NCBI GenBank assembly: GCA_910585455.1
Contig: CAJUEL010000007.1
Span: 1 to 64,000, forward strand
DNA: 64,000 nt
From: an uncultured Eisenbergiella sp.
GTDB taxonomy: Bacteria; Bacillota; Clostridia; Lachnospirales; Lachnospiraceae
Reading direction: 5' to 3'
Numbering within the stretch: position 1 is the stretch's first letter; every line of letters starts with the position of its first letter. A program made the position numbers and the translations under genes. Below the pieces are notes generated by a model that did not search any database, was not told the origin of the DNA, and was given only the letters and a program-made list of their open reading frames with translations. Of the stretch, positions 18,231 through 26,556 are shown piece by piece.

Positions 18231-18262
18231 CGTAACAGTTCAGACGATTCTGCACTGTTACG
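18231..18262. repeat. Short palindrome, GTAACAGTTCAGA type
   Basis: Fourteen-base arms CGTAACAGTTCAGA and TCTGCACTGTTACG with one mismatch and a four-base loop, in the 75-base gap between the MFS gene and pncB. Confidence 0.65.
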
Positions 18263-18293
18263 GCAAATCATGAAATAAAGGAGCAATATTGAA

Positions 18294-19754
18294 ATGGGAA
18301 AACAAAACCTGACCCTGATGACCGACCTCTACGAGCTGACCATGATGCAGGGCTATTTCAAAAATAAAGACCGCAACGAAACCGTCATCTTCGACGCCTT
18401 TTACCGCAGCAATCCGATGAATTCCGGCTATGCAATCTGCGCCGGCCTGGAGCAGGTGATCGAATACATCAATCACCTCCATTTTTCCGAAGAGGACATC
18501 GACTACCTGCGCGGCCTTGGCATCTTTGAAGAGAATTTTCTGGACTATTTAAAGGATTTCCATTTTTCCGGCGATATCTACGCGATTCCCGAGGGCAGCG
18601 TCATGTTCCCCCGGGAACCCATGATCAAGGTGATCGCGCCCATCATGGAAGCGCAGCTTGTGGAGACCGCCATTTTGAACATCATCAATCATCAGAGCCT
18701 GATCGCCACCAAAACCTCCCGGGTCTGCTACGCGGCGCGGGGCGACGGCATTATGGAATTCGGGCTGCGGCGCGCCCAGGGACCGGACGCGGGCACCTAT
18801 GGCGCGCGGGCTGCCATGATCGGCGGCTGTGTGGGCACCAGCAATGTGCTGGCGGGACGGCTTTTTGACGTGCCCGTCATGGGCACCCACGCCCACAGCT
18901 GGATCATGAGCTTTCCCGATGAATACACCGCCTTTAAGACCTACGCGGATATGTACCCGTCCGCCTGCACTCTGCTGGTGGATACCTATGACACCTTAAA
19001 ATCCGGCATTCCAAACGCCATCCGGGTTTTTAAGGAAATGCGGGCGCAGGGCATTCCCCTGACGCGCTACGGCATTCGCCTGGACAGCGGCGACCTCGCT
19101 TATCTTTCCAAGAAGGCGCGCAAAATGCTGGACGAAGCGGGATTTCCCGACGCGGTCATCGCCGCCTCCAACGATCTGGATGAAAGCCTGATCGACAGCC
19201 TGAAGGTGCAGGGCTGTAAGATCACCTCCTGGGGCGTGGGCACCCATCTGATCACCAGCAAGGACTGGCCCTCCTTCGGCGGCGTTTACAAACTCGCCGC
19301 CATCGCCGACAGCAGCACCGGAGAATTCATCCCCAAGATCAAGCTTTCGGAAAATTCCGAAAAGGTCACCAACCCGGGCAACAAAACCGTTTACCGCATT
19401 TATGATACCAAAACCGGAAAGCTCCGGGCGGATCTGATCTGTCTGGTGGGAGAGACCTTCGACGAGGCCAGCCCCCTGGTTTTGTTCGATCCCAATGAGC
19501 CCTGGAAAAAGACGAAGCTTTTGCCGGGAGAATACCGCATGCGGGAAATGATGATTCCGGTTTTCCAAAAGGGTGTCTGCGTTTATCAATCGCCAAAGGT
19601 TATGGAAATCCGTTCTTACTGTGCGCAGGAGCTTGATACGCTCTGGGATGAGACCCGGCGGCTTGTCAATCCCCATAATGTCCACGTAGACCTGTCCCAG
19701 AATCTCTACGATATGAAAATCGGGCTGCTCAATCAGATGAGCAATCCCGGCTGA
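18294..19754 (+). CDS. pncB: Nicotinate phosphoribosyltransferase
   Basis: This 486-residue enzyme converts nicotinate and PRPP, with ATP, to nicotinate mononucleotide in NAD salvage. The N-terminal LTLMTDLYELTM motif and GTHAHSW near residue 200 (which holds the conserved histidine that is phosphorylated) identify the family. RLDSGDL at about 263 and SNDLDE belong to the phosphate and ribose site. Length is normal for the Gram-positive long form. The start has AAAGGAG upstream. No NAD-pathway neighbour is present; the MFS gene just upstream could serve uptake, but that is conjecture. Confidence 0.95.
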   Translation: MGKQNLTLMTDLYELTMMQGYFKNKDRNETVIFDAFYRSNPMNSGYAICAGLEQVIEYINHLHFSEEDIDYLRGLGIFEENFLDYLKDFHFSGDIYAIPEGSVMFPREPMIKVIAPIMEAQLVETAILNIINHQSLIATKTSRVCYAARGDGIMEFGLRRAQGPDAGTYGARAAMIGGCVGTSNVLAGRLFDVPVMGTHAHSWIMSFPDEYTAFKTYADMYPSACTLLVDTYDTLKSGIPNAIRVFKEMRAQGIPLTRYGIRLDSGDLAYLSKKARKMLDEAGFPDAVIAASNDLDESLIDSLKVQGCKITSWGVGTHLITSKDWPSFGGVYKLAAIADSSTGEFIPKIKLSENSEKVTNPGNKTVYRIYDTKTGKLRADLICLVGETFDEASPLVLFDPNEPWKKTKLLPGEYRMREMMIPVFQKGVCVYQSPKVMEIRSYCAQELDTLWDETRRLVNPHNVHVDLSQNLYDMKIGLLNQMSNPG

Positions 19755-19767
19755 GCCGCGCATTACC

Positions 19768-19796
19768 GTAACGCTTCAGACAGGTCAGAACTGTTA
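19768..19796. repeat. Short palindrome, GTAAC/TTCAGAC type (imperfect)
   Basis: Imperfect copy of the dispersed palindrome just after the pncB stop. The remaining bases to 19997 are AT-rich, contain a small CCGGAA/TTCCGG hairpin near 19916-19940 and presumably hold the degV promoter. Confidence 0.45.
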
Positions 19797-19997
19797 TGTC
19801 AGGCCATATCAATTAGAGAAATTTAAGAGAAAACAAAAGCTTTTTTAGAAATTCTGTGTTAAAATGAGTGATGGTGTGTGGTACTTGTTTATGGCAATGC
19901 AATTGCCGGAAGCAAAAGCAACATTCCGGCTCCAGGTACACCAACCGGCTTTTGAGGCGACGTGCCCGCACCATCATATTTCTCATGGGAGGTAGAC

Positions 19998-20873
19998 ATG
20001 CTAAAAATTATTACGGATTCTGCTACCGATATGCCGAAGTGGATCGTGGAGCGTTTTGGGCTGCATGTGATTCCGACACCGGTGGTCATTGACGATGTGG
20101 ATTATCTGGACGGTGAAACGATTCGGAGTGACGAATTTTATAAGATTCTGGACGACGTAAACAGAGATGTCAAGACCTACCACATCAATCCCGATATGTT
20201 TGAACAGGCTTTCCGTCCTTATGCGGAGCGTGGGGATTCCGTCCTGTATCTTTGCTTTTCTACGGGCATTGCCGGCACCTTCAATGCGGCAAATCTGGCG
20301 AAGCAGGCGGTTTTGGAGGATTATCCTGATTTCGATCTGACGATCATTGACGGGAAATCCGCATCCATCGGGTTCGGTGTGATTGTCTATAAGCTGCTGC
20401 TTTTACAGGAGCAGGGGGCGGATAAGGAAAAGCTGATCCGCGCGGCGGACTTTTTTGTCAGCCATGTGCATCATGTTTTTACCGTCAGCACATTGAAGTA
20501 TCTGATCAAGGGAGGACGGCTTTCCAAATTTAAAGGTACAGCCGGAGAGCTTCTCGATATGAAGCCGATTCTCATTGTAGATAAGGAAGGGCGGCTGCAG
20601 GTCTTAAAGACCGTGCGCGGGCACAAGAAATCCCTGAAAGCCCTGGTGGATTACGTCAATGAAAATATCGCTGATCCTTCCCGGCAGATCATGGGAATCT
20701 GCCACGGCGAAGATATGCAGGCGCTTTCCTATACCAAAGAGGTATTGCTAAACGCCATATCCCCGAAGGAGCTGGTGGAAGCTGTCGTTGGCTGTGCCAT
20801 CGGCGCGCATACCGGACGCGGCATTGTCGGCATCGTCTTTTTCGATGCGCTCAGTGATGAGTTTGAACCCTGA
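19998..20873 (+). CDS. DegV family fatty-acid-binding protein
   Basis: A 291-residue cytoplasmic protein beginning MLKIITDSATDMP, the DegV N-terminal signature (the TDSxxD loop). Further conserved parts are STGIAGTFNAA and LKYLIKGGRL. DegV/FakB proteins bind a fatty acid and present it to the kinase FakA. GGGAGGT at 19987-19993 fixes the start; the frame extends 12 codons upstream without a ribosome site. It is monocistronic, with a terminator directly downstream. No fakA is present in the window. Confidence 0.9.
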   Translation: MLKIITDSATDMPKWIVERFGLHVIPTPVVIDDVDYLDGETIRSDEFYKILDDVNRDVKTYHINPDMFEQAFRPYAERGDSVLYLCFSTGIAGTFNAANLAKQAVLEDYPDFDLTIIDGKSASIGFGVIVYKLLLLQEQGADKEKLIRAADFFVSHVHHVFTVSTLKYLIKGGRLSKFKGTAGELLDMKPILIVDKEGRLQVLKTVRGHKKSLKALVDYVNENIADPSRQIMGICHGEDMQALSYTKEVLLNAISPKELVEAVVGCAIGAHTGRGIVGIVFFDALSDEFEP

Positions 20874-20900
20874 TCAAAGTCCCACAGGAATAACGGCACA

Positions 20901-20946
20901 AAGGGCTGTGAAGACCGGAAATGTTCCGGACCCTCACAGCCCTTTT
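20901..20946 (+). terminator. Terminator of the degV gene
   Basis: AAGGGCTGTGA (20901-20911) pairs with TCACAGCCCTT (20934-20944) around an inner CCGGAA/TTCCGG stem, followed by TTTT. It lies 27 bases after the stop. The bases to 21047 show no other feature. Confidence 0.75.
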
Positions 20947-21047
20947 CCTGCGGATCGATATCTGGCAGCGTTCGTGGCATTATCACTCATAACCAGAGAC
21001 GCGCATTCCGTAACGAATTCTGCCATATTCTGCCCGCATGCACCCTT

Positions 21048-23132
21048 TTACGGCAGGGAAAGCTCCACCTCTATATCCTTTGCCTCCGTGCCCATCACAT
21101 ATCCGTCCGCGTCGAAGGTACAGATTTCCCCTTCCACCGTCGCGGTGGTGCTGCGGTAATAGCTTCCGTCCGCCAGCCGGTATCGCCAGCCGGTATCATC
21201 CATTTTCCATCCGGTAATTGCCACACCATGTGTCAGATAAGAATTCAGACCGATCTCTTCTCTCGTCTTATCATCCTGAAAATGCCACCATTCCGAAACG
21301 AGCCCATTAAAGCCCACCCGTTTCATATAAAGCGACAGCAGATCCGCCATCTCATTATTTTCTGACAGACAGGAATACCAGCTTAAGTCATGCATATCGG
21401 ACTGCATATCGACCATTTCCCCGGTTTCCGCCTCCACCAGTGTCAGGTCGAGCGCGATCCCCCGGTTATGGGAGGACACTGTAGCCGCAAGGAAGGAAGA
21501 AAGATGGTAACGGCTGTTCATCATGACCTCCCCAAAGGTCGGCAGCCTCTCTCCTTCCAGCTCCACCGGCATACCGTTTTGGGTGGAAACCTTTTCCCTG
21601 AGCATGCCCTCCATCGTATTGTACAGAAAGCGCGTGGATTCATTCGGACGGAACGCGTCATATATGCGCAGACGGTACCCGTCCTGTGCCACATCCTCTG
21701 CCGCCTGCAAAAGCAGTCCGGTGCAGGGATAGAGATAGGGAACCAGAAAATCATGATTTTCCAGGCAAACATTCTGATATCCCTTCACCACCGTATCCGT
21801 TATGCCCGGGATGTCATAGCCATGCACCCGGAAAATGGAGGCATAGCTGTTCGCGATGTCATATTCACACACATCCCCCAGATATTCCGACAAATTAATC
21901 ATGCAATAGCGGGAATCCACATAGCCGTAATTCCCCCGGTATCTGACCTGAAAACGTCCGTTTTCCTCTGACAGGACGCACAGCGCCGTCCCCGCCGGAA
22001 TCTGCGCCACCACCTCATTGGATTCGGCATCAGAAAGCAGGTTCAGATTCACAATCGGCCATATCGTACAGTATCGCGTCGAAATGCCCGTGCGGAAGGA
22101 TAACACCTCCGGCTGTACCGTGAAATCCTCTTCGTTCTCCCGTTCCTCCTTGCGGTAGGCGACCACACGGAAACGCACCGTTGTGCCGGAGGGAAGACGG
22201 TCCGTCTCATAAACCCTCTCCTGCGTCCAATCCAGCACGGCCTTTGTGGTCCATGCATTTTCCCTTTCGGACCACTGCTGCACCTCATAGGTATCTCCCC
22301 TGGTTTCCTCCCAGGTCATCCGGTAGAGCCTGTCCCCGATTTCCTCATAGGAAAGCGCAAGAAGCGTGCCGGATAAATCATCCCGTTCCACCACAATCAC
22401 ATCCGACAGAGGGCTGTAATAGACGCAGCCGTCGCCCCTGCGCATCGTGCGCACAGCGATCCTGGCCGGCCGTTCCTGCCTGGGCATATCAATATCGTCT
22501 CCAAAGCTTAAGCGAATGGAATCCTTGCCGATCACCCTGACGGACTGCCACACATCATTTTCATCCAGCCGAAACACCTCATACAGATTTCCTGCGCCAA
22601 AATTCCAGTTCACGGTCAGGCTCATTTTCTGCGGGTCCAGCTCCTCCTGCAAAACCGGGCGCTCCAGATGCATTGGGCGCACCGTCACCGGCTTTTTACG
22701 GCTCGTCCGCTCGCAGGGATTCCCCATGCGGTTTACGGTATACCGTACCGCCTGAAACTGCAGCAGAATTTCCTGATTCGGGCGTATCCCATCCATCGTC
22801 ACAGAATTTTCCGTAAACTCCCCATACAGGACATAATCCCGCTGTTCCAGATCATACATATAAACCCGGCAGGCACTGGCATTGATCGTCTCCGGCCATG
22901 TCAGCTGCAGCCTGTCCTCTTCCAGACAGACCTCCAGCCTCCCTCTTCCCAACCCGGGATTCAAACCGCCCGGCACAAAAACATACAGCAAAAGGGCAAG
23001 ACACCCCAATATGAGCAATGCTGCAGTTACCACCAGCGCAGGAAAAAAATAGCTGATCAGACCTTTTTTCCGGCTTTTGCCTGTCGGTATGAATTCATAA
23101 TTTCCCGCTTTTTTCTTCTTTTTTTGTTTCAA
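21048..23132 (-). CDS. Membrane-anchored VanX/VanY-like M15 peptidase
   Basis: A 694-residue protein with a lysine-rich N-terminus and one membrane helix (about 22-50). An extracellular region with repeated fibronectin-like beta segments (about 60-340) and a bacterial SH3-like domain (about 350-410) follows. A C-terminal M15D-type zinc peptidase has SSHNRGIALDL and SEWWHF motifs supplying His, Asp, Glu and His. VanX-type enzymes cleave D-Ala-D-Ala dipeptides; a multi-domain anchored form more likely trims cell-wall peptides. The start is TTG at 23132, nine bases after AGGAG. It follows the transglutaminase-like gene by 16 bases, so the two form an operon. No other van genes are present, so glycopeptide resistance should not be assumed. 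Confidence 0.8.
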   Translation of the reverse strand: MKQKKKKKAGNYEFIPTGKSRKKGLISYFFPALVVTAALLILGCLALLLYVFVPGGLNPGLGRGRLEVCLEEDRLQLTWPETINASACRVYMYDLEQRDYVLYGEFTENSVTMDGIRPNQEILLQFQAVRYTVNRMGNPCERTSRKKPVTVRPMHLERPVLQEELDPQKMSLTVNWNFGAGNLYEVFRLDENDVWQSVRVIGKDSIRLSFGDDIDMPRQERPARIAVRTMRRGDGCVYYSPLSDVIVVERDDLSGTLLALSYEEIGDRLYRMTWEETRGDTYEVQQWSERENAWTTKAVLDWTQERVYETDRLPSGTTVRFRVVAYRKEERENEEDFTVQPEVLSFRTGISTRYCTIWPIVNLNLLSDAESNEVVAQIPAGTALCVLSEENGRFQVRYRGNYGYVDSRYCMINLSEYLGDVCEYDIANSYASIFRVHGYDIPGITDTVVKGYQNVCLENHDFLVPYLYPCTGLLLQAAEDVAQDGYRLRIYDAFRPNESTRFLYNTMEGMLREKVSTQNGMPVELEGERLPTFGEVMMNSRYHLSSFLAATVSSHNRGIALDLTLVEAETGEMVDMQSDMHDLSWYSCLSENNEMADLLSLYMKRVGFNGLVSEWWHFQDDKTREEIGLNSYLTHGVAITGWKMDDTGWRYRLADGSYYRSTTATVEGEICTFDADGYVMGTEAKDIEVELSLP

Positions 23133-23148
23133 ACCCTTGAACTCCTGA

Positions 23149-23994
23149 TCAAAAGCTGACGCTCCACTCGGTTCCTCTGTTTAACGGCTTCACCGGATAA
23201 TTCTTATAGGTCTTCTGATACAGGTCATAGCCCTTTGCATCCTGCATTTCCGCATCAAAGATATACCATGCATCTCCTATTTTGATTTCCACCCAGCCAT
23301 GAGGTGTCACGCCGCCTCTTGCCGCCTTGATCGTCCCCGTAACGACCCGGACATCGTAGCCCAGCCCTTTGGCAAGGTAGGCAAAACCGGCTGCATACCG
23401 GTAGCAGTTTCCCTGTCCGGTGGTCAGAATCTCCAGCGCGTATGTGCCCGTCCAATCCCCGCTCGGCGTTTCATAGCTTCGTTTATAGCTGCAGGTATCT
23501 ATAATATACTGATAGCATGCGCGCAGCTTCTCCGCATTGGTCATTTCCGGCGTGGTCACAGCGGCAATCGCCGTATTCACCACCTGCGCCAGCGGAGAGT
23601 TGGATACCGCCCTGCCGTCGCTGCCGATCTCATAATTGCCCACAGTCGTGTTGACCGCCATCGTTCCGTCCGCATGGAAAAAATAGAGGCCGTCCGGCAG
23701 CTGCAGCCACCCCGTCGCCATCGTTCCTTCCGGATACAGATAATAGGTCTTCCCGTCCACCACGGTCATACCGACCTGTATGTAGCCGTCCTCGCTCAGA
23801 TGATATTTCAAACCGAATATATCCAGCCAGCTGTCCGTAAGCCACGTGCCGTCATAATTCATCCACCGGACGCCTTCCTCCTGCTGGATGAAACCGTACA
23901 GCCCCAGCTCCGTCGCCTGTACGGAAAGCCCGTTCAAACAACACAGACCGCCGGCCAGCAAAGCTGCCGCCAGTATCCTTCGCATTTTTTTCAT
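23149..23994 (-). CDS. Secreted transglutaminase-like protein with wall-binding repeats
   Basis: The 281-residue precursor has a signal peptide (about 1-27, ending VQA). Choline-binding-like repeats (DGTWLTDSW, GKTYYLYPEGTMATGW, GLYFFHADGTMAV, about 45-120) follow. A C-terminal transglutaminase/protease fold has Cys in GQGNCYRYA, His in TPHGWVEI and Asp in YIFDAE, so the triad is intact. Such proteins act at the cell surface as cross-linkers or cysteine peptidases. It is the first gene of an operon with the anchored M15 peptidase, which suggests joint wall remodelling. Confidence 0.82.
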   Translation of the reverse strand: MKKMRRILAAALLAGGLCCLNGLSVQATELGLYGFIQQEEGVRWMNYDGTWLTDSWLDIFGLKYHLSEDGYIQVGMTVVDGKTYYLYPEGTMATGWLQLPDGLYFFHADGTMAVNTTVGNYEIGSDGRAVSNSPLAQVVNTAIAAVTTPEMTNAEKLRACYQYIIDTCSYKRSYETPSGDWTGTYALEILTTGQGNCYRYAAGFAYLAKGLGYDVRVVTGTIKAARGGVTPHGWVEIKIGDAWYIFDAEMQDAKGYDLYQKTYKNYPVKPLNRGTEWSVSF

Positions 23995-24134
23995 GATTCA
24001 ATACTCCCCTCTTTCGTTCGCTTTCCGCGCACAATGGGCGCATCTGACAAAAACCTGTTTTATGATGAAATCATACCCTCAGCTCTTCCCTTCTGCCACA
24101 GAGTCTGAAAGGTAATCACGCATTACTTTCACAT

Positions 24135-24159
24135 GGCCTGCGCGATGAACGCGCAGGCC
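24135..24159. repeat. Short palindrome, GGCCTGCGCG type
   Basis: Perfect ten-base arms GGCCTGCGCG and CGCGCAGGCC around ATGAA, between the transglutaminase and rubredoxin genes. Nothing else is evident in 23995-24184. Confidence 0.6.
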
Positions 24160-24184
24160 TGTCCGAATGGTAACTGAAAATTCA

Positions 24185-24349
24185 CTATGCGATCACTTTC
24201 TGGAACATGCTCTTGGCAACGCCACAGATCGGGCATACCCAGTCATCCGGAATATCCTCAAATGCTGTGCCAGGCGCAATGCCATGCTCAGGGTCACCCT
24301 TTACAGGATCGTAAGTATAGCCACAGGGATTACAAAAATATTTGTCCAT
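24185..24349 (-). CDS. Rubredoxin
   Basis: A 54-residue iron protein that transfers single electrons in the cytoplasm of anaerobes, often to oxygen- or peroxide-detoxifying enzymes. The two iron-binding pairs are CNPCGY near residue 6 and CPICGV near residue 39, with the usual YDP and PDDW between. The ATG at 24349 lies nine bases after AGGAG; the longer frame starting at 24391 would use codons before the ribosome site. It has its own promoter and is divergent from the chloride channel gene. Confidence 0.93.
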   Translation of the reverse strand: MDKYFCNPCGYTYDPVKGDPEHGIAPGTAFEDIPDDWVCPICGVAKSMFQKVIA

Positions 24350-24381
24350 TCTATTCATCTCCTTTCCTGTTGGTATTATCA

Positions 24382-24410
24382 ATAATATCATATCCGCAAA
24401 ATTTTATCAA
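24382..24410 (-). promoter_or_regulatory. Promoter of the rubredoxin gene
   Basis: Minus-strand TTGATA (24405-24410), 17 bases, TATTAT (24382-24387), leaving a leader of about 25 bases. Confidence 0.6.
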
Positions 24411-24445
24411 TCACTACCACCACCCTTTTTTTCGATAAAAAAATG

Positions 24446-24558
24446 TGCTATAATCAAATGGCGCGCAGCAAAAGCGTCGCCATTTTGGCTCATCTGAATA
24501 GCAACGCCAAAAGCGATCATGGCATTTCCTTTATAAATGCCCCTGCAAAGGAGAAATC
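24446..24558 (+). promoter_or_regulatory. Extended -10 promoter and leader of the ClC gene
   Basis: TGCTATAAT (24446-24454) is an extended -10 element without a good -35. The leader of about 100 bases contains an AATGGCG/CGCCATT hairpin (24458-24490). I compared it with the fluoride riboswitch consensus from memory and found no match. Confidence 0.5.
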
Positions 24559-25818
24559 ATGAATATTTTCAAAACACAGCTTTCCTCCGGCGTCGGCAAC
24601 ACATACCGTTTCGGACGCTGGCTTTGCCTGTCCACCCTCACCGGTCTGCTCGTCGGCTTCATCGGAGTTTTGTTCAATTTCGGCATGAAATATGCCGGCG
24701 ACTTCCGCGCCGCCTATGGCTGGCCTCTGCTGCTTTTACCGTTGGCGGGCGTTCTCATCGTCTTTCTGTACCGCTTTTTTGATTATGAGAGCAATGCGGG
24801 GACGGATACGGTAATTGAATGCATCCAATACGATGCCGAATCCTATGTTCCGCTGAAAATGGCGGTGCTCATTTTCATTTCTTCCATCCTCACTGTCGTC
24901 TGCGGCGGCTCGGTGGGGCGGGAAGGCGCCGCCGTACAGATCGGCGGCAGCATCGGCAGGCAGCTGGGGGAACGTTTCCGCCTTAGCGGCGAGGATAAAA
25001 AGATTCTGCTGATGAGCGGCATCAGCGCCGCCTTTTCCGCGCTGTTTGGCACTCCCATGGCGGCAGCCTTTCTTCCCATGGAAATGGCGAATGTAGGCAT
25101 TCTTTACTACCCCGCCTTAGTCCCCTGCATCTGGTCCTCCATCGTCGCATGCCTGCTGGCCAATGCGCTGCATGCCCCCGCTGAACACCTGACCGTATCG
25201 GAGAATATCACCCTGAATCTGCCCCTTTGCCTGCTGGTGATCGTTCTGGCAATTCTGTGCGCTCTCGTCAGCGTGCTCTTCTGCGAAGCCCTGCACCGCA
25301 TAGAGCACCTTTTAAAAAAGCTGCTGCCCAATTCCTACCTGCGCATCATTGCCGGTGGTCTGATCGTCATCGCCCTGACCGCCATCCTGCGCACCACGGA
25401 TTATCTGGGACCCGGCATGCAGATGATCGAGCTGTTTTTGGAAGGACATGTCATTCCCTTTGCCTTCCTGCTCAAAATCCTCTTCACCGCCGTCACCATC
25501 GGCTCCGGATACAAGGGCGGCGAAATCGTCCCTTCCTTTTTCACAGGAGCGGCCTTCGGCGCGCTTTTCGGCTCCCTGACCGGTTCCAATATACCGTTAT
25601 GCGCCGCAATCGGCATGGCGTCCGTCTTCTGCGGCGTCACCAACTGCCCCGTCACGGCAATGCTCATCGCCTTTGAGCTGTTCGGCTTCGACCATTATGC
25701 CTACTATATGATCGCCATCGCCATCAGCTATATGCTGTCCGGCTATTACGGTCTTTACCGTTCCCAGAAAATTCTGCATCCCAAGCTCGGGAACAGTCAA
25801 AAAGGCGCGCAGGCTTAA
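24559..25818 (+). CDS. ClC-family chloride/fluoride transporter
   Basis: A 419-residue membrane protein with about ten hydrophobic segments. ClC signatures are present: GSVGREGAAVQIGGS near residue 118, with the gating glutamate in GREG, and GSGYKGGEIVPSFFTGAAFG near residue 314. The Glu points to proton-coupled exchange rather than a plain channel. The usual proline after GREG is replaced by alanine; fluoride-type ClC proteins also deviate here, so fluoride export is possible. AAAGGAG precedes the start. It converges on spoVT with 18 bases between the stops. Confidence 0.88.
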   Translation: MNIFKTQLSSGVGNTYRFGRWLCLSTLTGLLVGFIGVLFNFGMKYAGDFRAAYGWPLLLLPLAGVLIVFLYRFFDYESNAGTDTVIECIQYDAESYVPLKMAVLIFISSILTVVCGGSVGREGAAVQIGGSIGRQLGERFRLSGEDKKILLMSGISAAFSALFGTPMAAAFLPMEMANVGILYYPALVPCIWSSIVACLLANALHAPAEHLTVSENITLNLPLCLLVIVLAILCALVSVLFCEALHRIEHLLKKLLPNSYLRIIAGGLIVIALTAILRTTDYLGPGMQMIELFLEGHVIPFAFLLKILFTAVTIGSGYKGGEIVPSFFTGAAFGALFGSLTGSNIPLCAAIGMASVFCGVTNCPVTAMLIAFELFGFDHYAYYMIAIAISYMLSGYYGLYRSQKILHPKLGNSQKGAQA

Positions 25819-25836
25819 TGCGCGCTCTTTTTGACA

Positions 25837-26382
25837 TCACTGCTCCATCTGCCTGCCCAGAAATCCCGCTGCCGACTGAATGAGCTTTTGCTCCACATCC
25901 CCCATGCCGGTGCGCGGATCGTTATTCAACAGCACAACGGAACCGATCACATCCCCCTCGCAGATGATCGGGCTGATTGCCTCATGGACATAGTCCTCCG
26001 TACCCTCGCTCGCCACCTGCACGAAATTTTTTTCACCCTTTGCCGCCATCACATATTCCCGGTTTTCTATGCGTTCCTCCAGCTCCTTGCTGATCGCCTT
26101 TCCCAGCACCTGCTTACAGCCGCCCGCCGCCGCGATGAACTGATCCCGGTCGGAAATGAGCGCCACATGCCCGGAAACCTGCGCCAGGCTCTCCGCGTAC
26201 TGCTTCGCAAAGGTGCTCATTTCCCCGATGGGTGAATATTTTTTCAGGATGATCTCCCCCTCCCGGTCCGTGAATATTTCCAGCGGATCCGCTTCCCGGA
26301 TCCGCAGGGTGCGGCGGATCTCCTTTGGAATGACGATTCTTCCCAGGTCATCTATCCTTCTCACAATTCCCGTTGCTTTCAT
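25837..26382 (-). CDS. spoVT: Stage V sporulation protein T (AbrB-like regulator)
   Basis: This 181-residue DNA-binding regulator controls late forespore genes and germination properties. Residues 1-50 form the AbrB swapped-hairpin domain (MKATGIVRRIDDLGRIVIPKE), and the C-terminal part is a GAF-like domain. Length and N-terminus match the family. GGAGG nine bases upstream fixes the ATG at 26382; 48 further open codons upstream are not used. Presence of spoVT argues for an endospore former. It is a single gene between the ClC gene and the GH42 terminator. Confidence 0.95.
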   Translation of the reverse strand: MKATGIVRRIDDLGRIVIPKEIRRTLRIREADPLEIFTDREGEIILKKYSPIGEMSTFAKQYAESLAQVSGHVALISDRDQFIAAAGGCKQVLGKAISKELEERIENREYVMAAKGEKNFVQVASEGTEDYVHEAISPIICEGDVIGSVVLLNNDPRTGMGDVEQKLIQSAAGFLGRQMEQ

Positions 26383-26507
26383 ATTTAAAAACCTCCATCT
26401 CACACAGAATCCCACCCCTTCATCCGGGCAGGCATGAATTTGCTTTGAGACTATTATCTGTAAAGGAAGGAATTTTATACCGGAAAAATCAATCCCGCCA
26501 TTCTTAT

Positions 26508-26551
26508 AAAAAAAACGGACTTCCATCAGCTGTCCCGGAAGTCCGTTTTTT
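26508..26551. terminator. Bidirectional terminator after the GH42 gene
   Basis: ACGGACTTCC (26515-26524) pairs with GGAAGTCCGT (26537-26546), with an A run on the left and a T run on the right. It ends the minus-strand galactosidase operon six bases after the GH42 stop and insulates spoVT. Confidence 0.88.
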
Positions 26552-26556
26552 CATCG

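Noticed and set aside
21048..23132. Vancomycin resistance determinant
   Set aside because: No vanH, vanA-type ligase or VanRS pair is present, and the peptidase is membrane-anchored and multi-domain.
24455..24558. Fluoride riboswitch upstream of the ClC gene
   Set aside because: The conserved riboswitch segments recalled from the family are not present; only a simple hairpin is seen.
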